Shown here: positions 1 through 10,184 of the stretch, one piece after another | How positions within the stretch are numbered: the stretch's first letter is position 1 | Layout: every line of letters begins with the position of its first letter | DNA from: an uncultured Pelagibacteraceae bacterium | GTDB lineage: Bacteria > Pseudomonadota > Alphaproteobacteria > Pelagibacterales > Pelagibacteraceae | Reading direction: 5' to 3' | DNA: 64,000 nucleotides | Assembly: GCA_902556505.1 (NCBI GenBank) | Contig: CACDWM010000006.1 | Coordinates: forward strand, 1-64,000 | Translations under genes and position numbers: made by a program | Notes under the pieces: model-generated | Told to the model about the DNA's origin: nothing | Seen by the model: only the letters and a program-made list of their open reading frames with translations | Databases searched by the model: none

Positions 1-34
1 GAGTTAATAAATAAAAATATTAAATAAATTTATA

Positions 35-481
35 ATGGATAGATTAAACAAAAAACAAATTGAAGAATTACTTCCACATAGAGAACCAATGCTATTAATT
101 GATGAATTGTATGATATCAAAAAATTATCATCAGCAATTGGTGTGGTAAATGTAAAAAAAAATAGTTTTTTTGTACAAGGTCATTTTCCTGATAATCCTG
201 TGATGCCAGGTGTTTTAATTGTTGAAGCTTTTGGTCAATCAGCTGCAGCATTAACAGCACATGGTATAGATAAATCTACTTATGAAAATAAACTGGTATT
301 TTTAATGGGTGTTGAAAAGGCAAGATTTAGAAACCCAGTCATACCTGATTGTAAACTTATGCTTAAAATCGAGGCAATTAGATCCCATGGAAAAGTATGG
401 AAATATAAAGGTGAAGCATTTGTTGACGATATAAAAATGGCAGATGCAATTTGGTCTGCAACCATTGTTGATAGGAAATAA
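35..481 (+). CDS. fabZ: 3-hydroxyacyl-ACP dehydratase FabZ
   Basis: 148 aa; LLPHREPMLLIDEL and GHFPDNPVMPGVLIVEA hot-dog motifs; next to lpxD/lpxA. Confidence 0.95.
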   Translation: MDRLNKKQIEELLPHREPMLLIDELYDIKKLSSAIGVVNVKKNSFFVQGHFPDNPVMPGVLIVEAFGQSAAALTAHGIDKSTYENKLVFLMGVEKARFRNPVIPDCKLMLKIEAIRSHGKVWKYKGEAFVDDIKMADAIWSATIVDRK

Positions 482-517
482 ACAGCAATAAATATTGATA
501 ACTTATTACTAATTGCT

Positions 518-1513
518 TTGATAAAAGCAATTATGCCTAATCCTTTTTTTAAAAATCATGGTCCACTTAAAATTTCTGATTTAATTAAACTTTTGAACCT
601 TAATATTGAAAATTTAAATCACGATAAAGAAATTTTAGATATTAAAGATCTGATTTCATCAACAGAAAATGATATAACTTTTTTTCATTCAAAAAAATAT
701 AAAGATGCTGCTAATTCAACGAAAGCATCGCTTTGTATAACTATTGAAGCATTAAAAAATGAATTACCTAAAACTTGTACAGCTATAATTGTTGATAATG
801 TTTTAGTTTCAACTTCAAAAATAACTTCTTTGTTTTATCCAGACTCTATAAATGACGACTTTGATCAAAGTGTAAATAATATCAATGAAACTAAATTTAA
901 AGATAAAGTAAGTTATGGCAAAAATGTTTTAATTGGAAAAAATGTTTCAATTGGCATCAATTGTAAAATTGGACATAACACAATTATAGAAAAAAACGTA
1001 ATTATAGGAGACGATTGTTCTATTGGATCTAATTGCGTTATCAGGAATACTTTGATTAATAATAATGTAAAAATACTTGATAATTGTGTGGTTGGTAAGC
1101 ATGGTTTTGGATTTTTTCCAAACAAAAATAAAAATTCAAGATATCCTCATATTGGAATAGTTTTAATTAAAGATAATTGTGAAATAGGATGTGGCGCCAC
1201 AATAGATAGAGGTTCTATGTCTAATACAATAATAGGTCAAAATACTTACTTAGATAATCAAGTACATATAGCACATAATGTTAAAATTGGTGAAAACTCT
1301 ATTATAGCTGGTCAAGTAGGAATAGCTGGAAGTTCCATAATTGGAGATAATGTTAAAATTGGTGGTCAAGCTGGAATATCAGGGCATCTCAAAATTGGCA
1401 ATAATGTCGAAATTGGAGGTGGCTCAGGTGTAATTAAAGATATACCTGATAATACGAAAGTGATGGGCTACCCAGCCAAAAATATTAGAGAATTTTTAAA
1501 GGAAAATAAATGA
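518..1513 (+). CDS. lpxD: UDP-3-O-acylglucosamine N-acyltransferase LpxD (start codon uncertain)
   Basis: Left-handed beta-helix hexapeptide repeats, GCGATIDRGSMSNTIIG, HIAHNVKIG; between fabZ and lpxA. Confidence 0.93.
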   Translation: MIKAIMPNPFFKNHGPLKISDLIKLLNLNIENLNHDKEILDIKDLISSTENDITFFHSKKYKDAANSTKASLCITIEALKNELPKTCTAIIVDNVLVSTSKITSLFYPDSINDDFDQSVNNINETKFKDKVSYGKNVLIGKNVSIGINCKIGHNTIIEKNVIIGDDCSIGSNCVIRNTLINNNVKILDNCVVGKHGFGFFPNKNKNSRYPHIGIVLIKDNCEIGCGATIDRGSMSNTIIGQNTYLDNQVHIAHNVKIGENSIIAGQVGIAGSSIIGDNVKIGGQAGISGHLKIGNNVEIGGGSGVIKDIPDNTKVMGYPAKNIREFLKENK

Positions 1514-2292
1514 TTCATAAAACTGCTTTAATTGACTCAAATGCTAAGATTTCAAAAAACGTTAAAATTGGCCCATATGCAGTAATTGGACCAAATGTTG
1601 AAATAGGTGAGGACACCGAAGTTCAATCACATGTTAATATTACAGGAAATACAAAAATTGGAATAAATAATAAAATTTATCCGTTTGCCTCAATAGGAAA
1701 TGATCCACAAGATTTAAAATTTCAAGGCGAAGAAACAAAGCTAGAAATTGGTAATAATAATAAAATTAGAGAATATGTAACTATTAATCCAGGAACAAAA
1801 GGTGGTGGTGGATTAACAAAAGTTGGAAACAATTGTTTGTTTATGGTTTCAGCCCATATTGCACATGATTGTTTTGTTGGTGATAACGTTATTTTAGCAA
1901 ATAATGTACCTTTAGGAGGTCATGCACATATAGATGATAATGCTATTATTGGTGGCAATTCAGCTGTTCAACAATTTACAAGAGTAGGTAAATCAGCAAT
2001 GATTGGTGGTATGTGCGGCGTAGTTAGAGATATAATTCCTTATGGTATTGCACATGGAAACAGAAGTGTTTTGCAAGGATTGAATTTAATAGGTCTAAGA
2101 AGAAAAAATATTCCAAATAAAGAAATAATGACTTTGAGTGATGCTTATAAAGAAATTTTTAAAAATGAAAATTTAACGGAGAATTTAAACAATATATCAA
2201 AAGATTTTAAGGATAATGAATTAGTTGCAGAAGTTATTAAATTTATAGAAATGGATAAGAAAAGACCAATTTGTACTCCATTTTCAAAATAA
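1510..2292 (+). CDS. lpxA: UDP-N-acetylglucosamine O-acyltransferase LpxA
   Basis: Hexapeptide repeats; IHKTALIDSNAKI, IREYVTINPGT, HIAHDCFVGD. Confidence 0.95.
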   Translation: MIHKTALIDSNAKISKNVKIGPYAVIGPNVEIGEDTEVQSHVNITGNTKIGINNKIYPFASIGNDPQDLKFQGEETKLEIGNNNKIREYVTINPGTKGGGGLTKVGNNCLFMVSAHIAHDCFVGDNVILANNVPLGGHAHIDDNAIIGGNSAVQQFTRVGKSAMIGGMCGVVRDIIPYGIAHGNRSVLQGLNLIGLRRKNIPNKEIMTLSDAYKEIFKNENLTENLNNISKDFKDNELVAEVIKFIEMDKKRPICTPFSK

Positions 2293-2293
2293 A

Positions 2294-3079
2294 ATGATAG
2301 GTTTGTTTTTAGGAGACACTGATTTTTCAGATATAGTTCTAAGTAAAGTTAAGAAATTAAAAAAAAAATATTTTATAATTGATTTTTCAAAAAATAATAA
2401 ATTTAAAAAAGATAAAAATTCATTCAGAATAAGTATTGGAAAATTTGGAACAATAATAAATATAATTAAACAAAAAAAATGTAAGAAAGTTTTGTTCGCA
2501 GGTAAAATTTCAAAACCAAATTTTTCTTCTTTAAGATTAGATTTAAAAGGGATTTATTATATGCCAAGTGTAATAAGAGCAGCCAAAATAGGTGATGCCG
2601 CTATAATTAAATCAATTATAAAAATTTTAAACAATGAAGGAATTAAAGTTATAAGCTCTATATTTTTTAATCCAGAATTATCTTTAAGAAGAGGAAATTA
2701 CAGTAAATTTAAACCAAATAAACTGGATATAATTTCAATAAAAAAAGGTAAAGCTTATTTTAACAAAACAAAAAGTTTAGACCATGTTCAGGCCATAGTT
2801 TTTAAAGATGGTAAAATTTTAGCTAAAGAAGGAAGAGAGGGAACAAAAAAAATGCTATCAGAATTGAAGAAAAATTCAGATGGAATTTTAATGAAACTCC
2901 CAAAAAAGAAACAAGATTTAAGAATGGATTTACCAACAGTTGGTCTACAAACTTTTAAAGATATTAAAAAGTATGGATTACGGGGTGTCGTTTTACAATC
3001 TAAAAAGAATATTTTTCTAGATAAAATCAAATGCTTTAAATTTGCTAATAAGAATAAGATATTTATCAATATTATATGA
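2294..3079 (+). CDS. lpxI: UDP-2,3-diacylglucosamine pyrophosphatase LpxI (DUF1009)
   Basis: Position between lpxA and lpxB; GREGTKKMLSE, DLRMDLPTVGLQT. Confidence 0.88.
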   Translation: MIGLFLGDTDFSDIVLSKVKKLKKKYFIIDFSKNNKFKKDKNSFRISIGKFGTIINIIKQKKCKKVLFAGKISKPNFSSLRLDLKGIYYMPSVIRAAKIGDAAIIKSIIKILNNEGIKVISSIFFNPELSLRRGNYSKFKPNKLDIISIKKGKAYFNKTKSLDHVQAIVFKDGKILAKEGREGTKKMLSELKKNSDGILMKLPKKKQDLRMDLPTVGLQTFKDIKKYGLRGVVLQSKKNIFLDKIKCFKFANKNKIFINII

Positions 3080-4209
3080 AAAAAATATTCATACTCACTG
3101 GTGAGCCTTCTGGAGATAAATTAGCTTCAACGGTTATTTCAAAGTTAAAATCTCAAAATCCTAATATTGAATATTCATCTGTTGGTGGAAATCATTTAAA
3201 AAAATTAGGAATTGAAAGTATTTTTAATTTAAATGAAATAACTTATCTAGGTTTTACGAGTATTTTATTAAATATATTTAAAATTAGAAATAAAATTAAC
3301 TACACTGTAAATGAAATAATAAAATTTAATCCTGATATATTATTTTCTGTTGATAGCCCTGATTTTACTATGCGTGTCGCCGAAAGAGTTAAAAAAATTA
3401 ACAATAATATTAAAATAATTCATTATGTAGCTCCACAAGTTTGGATATGGCGAAAAAATAGAGTAAAAAAAATTAAAAAATATATCGATCATATTCTTCT
3501 ATTATTTGACTTTGAAAAAAAATATTTTGATGAAGAAAATATCAAAAATACTTTCGTTGGACACCCATTAATTGAGAATAATCAAGATAATAAAAAAATT
3601 GTTGAAAATATAATTCCTAAAGATAAAAAAATTATATCAATTTTCCCTGGAAGTAGAAAATCTGAAACAGACGTATTATTAAATATTTTAATTGATTTTA
3701 TAAAACTAATGAACAAAAAACATAATGATTTTTATTTTTACTTTCATGCAACTGATGAGAATAAAAATTTAATTTTGTCAGAAATTAAAAAATTTAATAT
3801 TGAAAATGTAGATGTGGTGTCAGATGAAGGTATTAAATCTAAAATTTTATCTAATTCAATTTTTGCTGTATCTAAATCTGGTACAGTTTCACTGCAAATT
3901 TCGAGCTCAAATATACCTTCTATAATTGTTTATAAACTCGGTTTTATAAATTTTATGATATTTAAAATGTTAGTTAATGTTAAATTTGCAAATATAATTA
4001 ATATTATCAATAATCGTGAAGTTATTCCAGAATTGTTACAAAATGAATGTAATGCTGATGAAATTTATAGATCTGTAATTTATCTTTTAAAAAACCCTGA
4101 CCTTATCAAAAAACAATTATCTGATTGTTCAAAAACATTAGATGGAATTAGATCTAAAACTTCCTCTTCTGAAGAGGCTTGTTTAGTTTTAAGAAATTAT
4201 CTTAGCTAG
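3076..4209 (+). CDS. lpxB: Lipid-A-disaccharide synthase LpxB
   Basis: ILTGEPSGDKLAS, HYVAPQVWIWRKNRVKKI, FPGSRKSE. Confidence 0.94.
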   Translation: MKKIFILTGEPSGDKLASTVISKLKSQNPNIEYSSVGGNHLKKLGIESIFNLNEITYLGFTSILLNIFKIRNKINYTVNEIIKFNPDILFSVDSPDFTMRVAERVKKINNNIKIIHYVAPQVWIWRKNRVKKIKKYIDHILLLFDFEKKYFDEENIKNTFVGHPLIENNQDNKKIVENIIPKDKKIISIFPGSRKSETDVLLNILIDFIKLMNKKHNDFYFYFHATDENKNLILSEIKKFNIENVDVVSDEGIKSKILSNSIFAVSKSGTVSLQISSSNIPSIIVYKLGFINFMIFKMLVNVKFANIINIINNREVIPELLQNECNADEIYRSVIYLLKNPDLIKKQLSDCSKTLDGIRSKTSSSEEACLVLRNYLS

Positions 4210-5589
4210 TCTTTTTAAAACTTCTTCTTTACCAAGAGCTATAACTATATCATATAATCCAGGACCAAATTTTGATCCTGTTAAACCAATTCGTATAGGC
4301 TGACCGACACCTTTAAAATTTGTATCATTTATTTTTATTAAATTATTTACTACAGGCTCTAAATTCTCCTTATTTATTTTTGAAATAGATGATAATTCTT
4401 TAATAAATTCTAAAATAATTTTTTTTGCTTTATCATCTATTAACTTAATATCATCCTCATTGAAGTTAACTTCATCATTTATGATGAATTTTGAATTATT
4501 GTAAATGTCTTCTAATGTTTTAGCCTTATTTTTTAAAAATGATAATGATGATTTAACTTTTGTTTCTTTGTCATTTTTAATTTCTTCTTTATAGATTTTG
4601 CAATACTCATATAGACATTCATAAAGATCGTTCTCATCGATTGTTTTTATATAGTGCTCATTCATTGATAATATTCTACTCATATCTAGTTTTGATGGCG
4701 ATTTACCAATACCTTCTAAATTAAAGTGTTCAATACTCTCTTCTAGAGTAAATATTTCTTTATCTTGATATGACCATCCTAGTCTAAGTAAATAATTTCT
4801 TAATGCATCAGGCATTATTCCTATTTTTGAGTAATCATCCAAAGTTGAGGCATTATCTCTTTTTGAAAGTTTTTTACCTTCAATAGTATGAATTAGTGGA
4901 ATATGTGAAAATTCTGGAACATCCCAACCCATTGCTTGGTATATTTGTATTTGTTTAAAAGTATTTATCTTATGATCATCTCCTCTAATTATATGTGTAA
5001 TTCCCATTTGATGATCGTCAACAGTTGCAGAAAGATTATAGGTTGGTGTTCCATCGTTTCTTAAAATTATAAAATCTTCTATTGTATTATTTTCAATTTC
5101 AACATCTCCTTGAACTAAATCATTAAGTTTAGAATTTCCCTCTATTTTACTTTTAAATCTAATTACGGGTTTAATATCTTTAGGAGCATCTTTTTCATCA
5201 GCATCTCTCCATTTTCTATTATAAATATATGGCATCTTTTTTTGCCTAGCTCTTTTTTTTTGTTCCTCTATCTCTTCAGCAGAGCAGTAGCATTTATATG
5301 CGTTGCCTTTTTTTAATAATTCATTAGCAATATTAATATGATCTTCTATTTTTTGTGACTGAATATATTCTTCACCATCATGTTCAATCCCTATCCACTT
5401 TAATGATTTAATAATTTGTATTTTGTGTTCCTCTTTCGATCTTTCTTTGTCAGTATCTTCAATTCTTAGATGAAAAGTTCCCTTTTGATTTTTAGAGAAC
5501 AACCAATTAAATAATGCAGTTCTAACCCCTCCAATATGCAGAGCTCCAGTAGGGGATGGAGCAAAACGTGTTGCTACTTTAGACATCAA
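4189..5589 (-). CDS. gltX: Glutamyl-tRNA synthetase
   Basis: RFAPSPTGALHIGGVRTALFNWL; KLSKRDNA (KMSKS-like). Confidence 0.95.
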   Translation of the reverse strand: MMSKVATRFAPSPTGALHIGGVRTALFNWLFSKNQKGTFHLRIEDTDKERSKEEHKIQIIKSLKWIGIEHDGEEYIQSQKIEDHINIANELLKKGNAYKCYCSAEEIEEQKKRARQKKMPYIYNRKWRDADEKDAPKDIKPVIRFKSKIEGNSKLNDLVQGDVEIENNTIEDFIILRNDGTPTYNLSATVDDHQMGITHIIRGDDHKINTFKQIQIYQAMGWDVPEFSHIPLIHTIEGKKLSKRDNASTLDDYSKIGIMPDALRNYLLRLGWSYQDKEIFTLEESIEHFNLEGIGKSPSKLDMSRILSMNEHYIKTIDENDLYECLYEYCKIYKEEIKNDKETKVKSSLSFLKNKAKTLEDIYNNSKFIINDEVNFNEDDIKLIDDKAKKIILEFIKELSSISKINKENLEPVVNNLIKINDTNFKGVGQPIRIGLTGSKFGPGLYDIVIALGKEEVLKRLAKIIS

Positions 5590-5608
5590 TGTTATTTAGA
5601 CTATTTTT

Positions 5609-6286
5609 TTAGAAGTTTCTATATAAAGATACTAAAACCCCTTGAACTTTTACTCTATCAGGTCCAAAAATCTTAGTTTCATAGTTTCTATTAGCACTTT
5701 CAAGCGCTACAACTTTACCTTTTTTCCGAATTCTTTTTAACATCGCTTCATGCTCATCTATTAAAGCAACTACGATTTTACCATTATCAGCAGTATCAGT
5801 TCTTTTAATAATAACAGTATCTCCTTCATGAATACCTGCGTCTATCATAGAATCACCTTGAACTTTTAATCCAAAGTAATCACCGTTTTTTTCTAAATTA
5901 TTTGGTAGTGGAATTCTAGAAACTTCATTTTGTATTGCTTCAACAGGTGTTCCTGCAGCAATTTTTCCAAGTACTGGTACTTCTACTTCATTAGAAACAG
6001 TTTGTTCTTCATCTAGTCCACCTTTAATGACACTTGGAGAAAAGCTATTATAAATATCATTGGCAGAAGCTGTCTCTGGTAATTTAATTACCTCTAAAGC
6101 TCTTGCTTTGTGAGCTAATCTTTTTATAAAACCTCTTTCTTCTAAAGCACTAATCAACCTGTGAATTCCTGATTTAGATTTTAAATTTAGAGATTGTTTC
6201 ATCTCCTCATAAGAAGGAGACACACCTGAACTTCTCAACTTCTTGTTGATAAATAAAAGCAAGTTTTTTTGTTTTTTTGTAAGCAT
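5609..6286 (-). CDS. lexA: LexA repressor
   Basis: [12 protein letters not shown] w[19 protein letters not shown] serine protease motif; SOS box upstream. Confidence 0.94.
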   Translation of the reverse strand: MLTKKQKNLLLFINKKLRSSGVSPSYEEMKQSLNLKSKSGIHRLISALEERGFIKRLAHKARALEVIKLPETASANDIYNSFSPSVIKGGLDEEQTVSNEVEVPVLGKIAAGTPVEAIQNEVSRIPLPNNLEKNGDYFGLKVQGDSMIDAGIHEGDTVIIKRTDTADNGKIVVALIDEHEAMLKRIRKKGKVVALESANRNYETKIFGPDRVKVQGVLVSLYRNF

Positions 6287-6289
6287 AAG

Positions 6290-6325
6290 AACAAATATCG
6301 TACAAATAATGTTCTATAAAAGTTC
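6290..6325 (-). promoter_or_regulatory. LexA-type SOS box region upstream of lexA
   Basis: GTTC-TATAAAA-GTTC at 6311-6325 (+ strand), matching the alphaproteobacterial GTTC-N7-GTTC; a second imperfect GAAC-N7-GTAC at 6290-6304. Confidence 0.7.
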
Positions 6326-6375
6326 TTTTAAATTAACAATACCAAAAAAAACTAGTAAAATAGGGCTTTATTTGA

Positions 6376-7167
6376 CTATAAAACTGAAAAAATAGAATTT
6401 TTATCTAATTTTTTTAAAAGTGATTCACCAATCAAAAAAGTGTTAATTGATGTTTTGTTGTTTAGCTCTAATAGCTCTTCTTTATTTTTAATTCCACTTT
6501 CAGATATTAAAGGACCTTTGTGACTTTTTACAACATCATAAATATCATAAGTTGTATTTATATCAGTTTTAAGTGTTTTTAAATTTCTATTGTTTATTCC
6601 AATTAATGCATCTTTAAAATTTAAAGCTTTTTTTGCTTCTTCTACTGTATGAACTTCAACAATAACCGACATATTATATTTCAAAGCTTCATCATATAAT
6701 TCAGAAGCAAGATCATCCGAAACCCCAGCTAAAATAATTAAAATAGCATCAGCACCATAACTTTTTGCCAAAGGTATTTGAAATTTATCGATAAAAAAAT
6801 CCTTACACAATACAGGTAAATTTATTTTATCTTTTATTTTGCTTATGTGAATTAAATTTCCTAAAAAATAATCTTCTTCTGTTAAAACTGAAAGACAAGT
6901 TGCTTTATTATTTAAATAAATTTGAGCAATATCTACAGGATTATAATCATCAATTATTATACCCGCTGAAGGACTTGCTTTTTTAATTTCAGCAATAATT
7001 GAGGTTTTATTATTTTTTATATTATTTTCTATTTTCTCTTTAAAATTAATATAGCTGTTGTTTTTATTAATTAATTCATCCAAAGTTTTAAGATCTAAGG
7101 ATTTTTTTAATTTATCAACTTTTTCAATTTTCTTTTGAATGATATTTTGAAGTATATTTTCAGACAT
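6376..7167 (-). CDS. trpC: Indole-3-glycerol phosphate synthase
   Basis: IAEIKKASPSAGII, VLCKDFFID, IGINNRNLKT, ISESGI. Confidence 0.95.
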   Translation of the reverse strand: MSENILQNIIQKKIEKVDKLKKSLDLKTLDELINKNNSYINFKEKIENNIKNNKTSIIAEIKKASPSAGIIIDDYNPVDIAQIYLNNKATCLSVLTEEDYFLGNLIHISKIKDKINLPVLCKDFFIDKFQIPLAKSYGADAILIILAGVSDDLASELYDEALKYNMSVIVEVHTVEEAKKALNFKDALIGINNRNLKTLKTDINTTYDIYDVVKSHKGPLISESGIKNKEELLELNNKTSINTFLIGESLLKKLDKNSIFSVL

Positions 7168-8152
7168 TTTGAATTTTTTCTAGATGTAAAAAAGTTTTTC
7201 CAGAAAGGATAAATTCTCTTGTGTAATTATATGCTTTAGAAAAGTCAGAAAATTTTTCTCCGACAATTAAACCCGCTGCAGCATTTAAACAAACTGCTTT
7301 TGAAAAATCATTATCTTCACCTTTAAATATTTCAATCATCTTATCAGCATTGAATTTTGCATCATCACCTACTAAATTTTTAAAATTATCCGCATTAACT
7401 CCTAAAGCATTTGGATCTATTTTTATTTCAGATATTTGACCATCTTTTAATTGAGTAACATTAGTGATTGCATAAGGAGATATTTCATCCAATCCATCCT
7501 CGCTATTTACTATCCAAGCAAATTTTAAATTTAAATTTTTAAGTCCTTCTGCAAATATTTTTAATAATTTTTTATCAAACACACCTACAACTTGTCTCTC
7601 TACAAGTGCTGGATTACTTAATGGACCAATCATATTAAAAATAGTTCTTTTTCCAATTTTCTTTCTTACAGGTCCTACAAATTTCATTGCACTATGATAA
7701 TTTGGTGCAAACATAAAACCAAAATTATTAGTATTAATTTCTTTTTCAATATCCTCAGGCTCTAAATCAATTTTAATTTTAAGAGCTTCTAAAACATCAC
7801 CAGACCCACATTTTGAAGAAACGGCTTTATTGCCATGTTTAGCAACTTTTGTTCCCGTGCTTGCTAAAAGTAGGGCAGAAGCAGTTGAAATGTTAAGGGT
7901 ATTCATGCCATCACCGCCAGTACCACAAGTATCAATACAATCACTTACATTTACTCTTTTTGACTTTTCTCTAAGAACAAAAACTCCACCAGCTATTTCA
8001 TCTGAAACTTCACCTTTTTCAGATAGCAAAGTTAAAAAGTCAAAAATTTCATCATCATTGGCTTTTCCTGTCATTAATATTTCAAAAGCAGTTTTACTTT
8101 CTTCAAAAGTTAAATCTTGTTTATTTTTAAGTTTTTCTAAAATTTGATCCAT
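7160..8152 (-). CDS. trpD: Anthranilate phosphoribosyltransferase
   Basis: DTCGTGGDGMNTLNIST, KHGNKAVSSKCGSGDVLEAL. Confidence 0.95.
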   Translation of the reverse strand: MDQILEKLKNKQDLTFEESKTAFEILMTGKANDDEIFDFLTLLSEKGEVSDEIAGGVFVLREKSKRVNVSDCIDTCGTGGDGMNTLNISTASALLLASTGTKVAKHGNKAVSSKCGSGDVLEALKIKIDLEPEDIEKEINTNNFGFMFAPNYHSAMKFVGPVRKKIGKRTIFNMIGPLSNPALVERQVVGVFDKKLLKIFAEGLKNLNLKFAWIVNSEDGLDEISPYAITNVTQLKDGQISEIKIDPNALGVNADNFKNLVGDDAKFNADKMIEIFKGEDNDFSKAVCLNAAAGLIVGEKFSDFSKAYNYTREFILSGKTFLHLEKIQNV

Positions 8153-8156
8153 AAAA

Positions 8157-8724
8157 TTAATTGTTAATAAAGTTTTTAAGAATTTTCATTCCAAAATTTG
8201 TTTTAATACTTTCAGGGTGGAATTGTACACCATGAATATTAAATTTTTTATGTTGAACACCCATTATAATTCCATCTTCTGTCTCTGCTGTAATCTCTAG
8301 CTCTTTTGATAACGTTTTTTTTATCAATTATCAAACTATGGTATCTGGTAGCTTCAAATATATTTGGGAGGTTTTTTAAAATACCAATTTTTTTTGATTT
8401 GATTTTACTTGTTTTGCCGTGCATTAACTTTCTAGCTTGAACAATTTTTGATCCAAAAACTTGTCCAATTATCTGATGACCTAAACATACTCCTAAAAAA
8501 GGTAATTCTTTGTATAATGATTTCAATATTTTAATACAATTGCCTGATTGATTTGGGTTGCCTGGTCCTGGTGAAATAACAATTTTATCATATTTCTTTT
8601 TAATGATTTCTTTAGAGTTAATTTTATCATTTCTAACTACATCAACTTTAACATTTAATGAGGAGATATAGTGATACAAATTAAAAGTAAAACTATCGTA
8701 ATTATCTATTAACAATACTTTCAT
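8157..8724 (-). pseudogene. trpG: Anthranilate synthase glutamine amidotransferase (TrpG) interrupted by a single-base frameshift (real or sequencing artefact)
   Basis: ORF 8248-8724 ends in a nonsense tail ([24 protein letters not shown]). Deleting one A from the 8-A run at 8315-8322 restores ...[55 protein letters not shown], including the GVQFHPES motif. Confidence 0.88.
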
Positions 8725-10184
8725 TATCTTAAAGCATTAATTAAAGCTTTCGCTTTATTAACTGTTTCCTCATATTCATTTTTAGGTTTACTATCTGCAA
8801 CTATACCTGCACCTGCTTGAACATAAAATTTTTTATTTTTAGCAACTGCAGTTCTTAAGGCTATGCATGTATCAAATTCCCCATTTGCAGAAAAATATCC
8901 AATTCCACCTGCATAAACTTTTCTTTTTGATGTTTCTAATTCATCTATTATCTCCATAGCTCTAATTTTTGGAGCTCCAGAAACAGTACCTGCTGGGAAA
9001 CCAGCTAAGAGCGATTTAAATTTTGAAAATTTTTTATTATATTCCCCAACTACATTTGAAACTATATGCATTACATGAGAATATCTCTCAATAATGAAGC
9101 TTTCCGTAACTTTTACAGAATTTATCTTAGAGACTTTACCAGCATCATTTCTACCTAAATCAAGTAACATCAAATGCTCTGAAAGTTCTTTTTTATCTTT
9201 AAGAAGGTCTTTTTCATAAAAAAGATCTTCTTTTTTAGTTTTACCTCTTGGTCTAGTTCCTGCGATTGGTCTTACAGTAATTTTATTATCCCTAAGTCTC
9301 ACAAGTATTTCAGGACTTGCACCAATTATTTGAAAATCCTCAAAATTGAAGAAAAACATAAAAGGAGAAGGGTTTGTTACTCTTAATTTTTTATAAATAT
9401 CTAATGGTTTCTTTGTTAATTTTGCCTCAAATCTTTGGCTTAAAACAACCTGAAAAATATCTCCTAATTTAATATATTTTTTTGCTCTATTAACCATTGA
9501 TAAAAATTTATTTTTTGAAGTGTTAGATTTCACTTTTATATTTTTTGATTTTTGAATTATTTTTTTATCAATATTCTTAATTGATGACTGAATGAGTAAT
9601 TTAAATAAATCAGATTTAACTTCTTCATATCTATTTTTATAGTTTTTAATTTTTTCATCTTTAAAAATATTAGATATGTAAAATATTTTTTTTTTTAAAT
9701 TGTCGTGAATGACTAAAGTTCTTGGACGTAGAAGTCTAACATCGGGTAAATTGAGATCATTTTTACAATTATTTGGAATTTTTTCTATGTATCTGATTGA
9801 ATCATAAGAAAAATACCCAGAGATTAATGAGCAAATATTAGGTAAATTTTTGGGAGTTTCAAACTTGAAATCTTCAATTATTTTTTCAATTAATTTATCT
9901 GGTTTATCACTTAATTTTCTTTTTTTATTTCTTTGAATTAGATAAGAATTATTATTATTAAATTCCCAAATTTTATCAGGATTTTTACCAAATATTGTAT
10001 ATCTACCTTTGATTTTACCTTTTTCTACAGACTCAAATATAAAACTATTTTTTTCCTCTAGAAAATTATCAATTAAATTTAATACTTCCTCATCATTTTT
10101 TACTTTCTTTTTAGTAAAGATGATTTGATTTTTTTTGCTTCTGTGTCGAAACTTAAAATCTTTGAAGCTTCGATTAATAATCAT
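8724..10184 (-). CDS. trpE: Anthranilate synthase component I
   Basis: FMFFFNFEDFQIIGASPEILVR, RPIAGTRPRG, PAGTVSGAPKIRAMEII. Confidence 0.95.
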   Translation of the reverse strand: MIINRSFKDFKFRHRSKKNQIIFTKKKVKNDEEVLNLIDNFLEEKNSFIFESVEKGKIKGRYTIFGKNPDKIWEFNNNNSYLIQRNKKRKLSDKPDKLIEKIIEDFKFETPKNLPNICSLISGYFSYDSIRYIEKIPNNCKNDLNLPDVRLLRPRTLVIHDNLKKKIFYISNIFKDEKIKNYKNRYEEVKSDLFKLLIQSSIKNIDKKIIQKSKNIKVKSNTSKNKFLSMVNRAKKYIKLGDIFQVVLSQRFEAKLTKKPLDIYKKLRVTNPSPFMFFFNFEDFQIIGASPEILVRLRDNKITVRPIAGTRPRGKTKKEDLFYEKDLLKDKKELSEHLMLLDLGRNDAGKVSKINSVKVTESFIIERYSHVMHIVSNVVGEYNKKFSKFKSLLAGFPAGTVSGAPKIRAMEIIDELETSKRKVYAGGIGYFSANGEFDTCIALRTAVAKNKKFYVQAGAGIVADSKPKNEYEETVNKAKALINALR

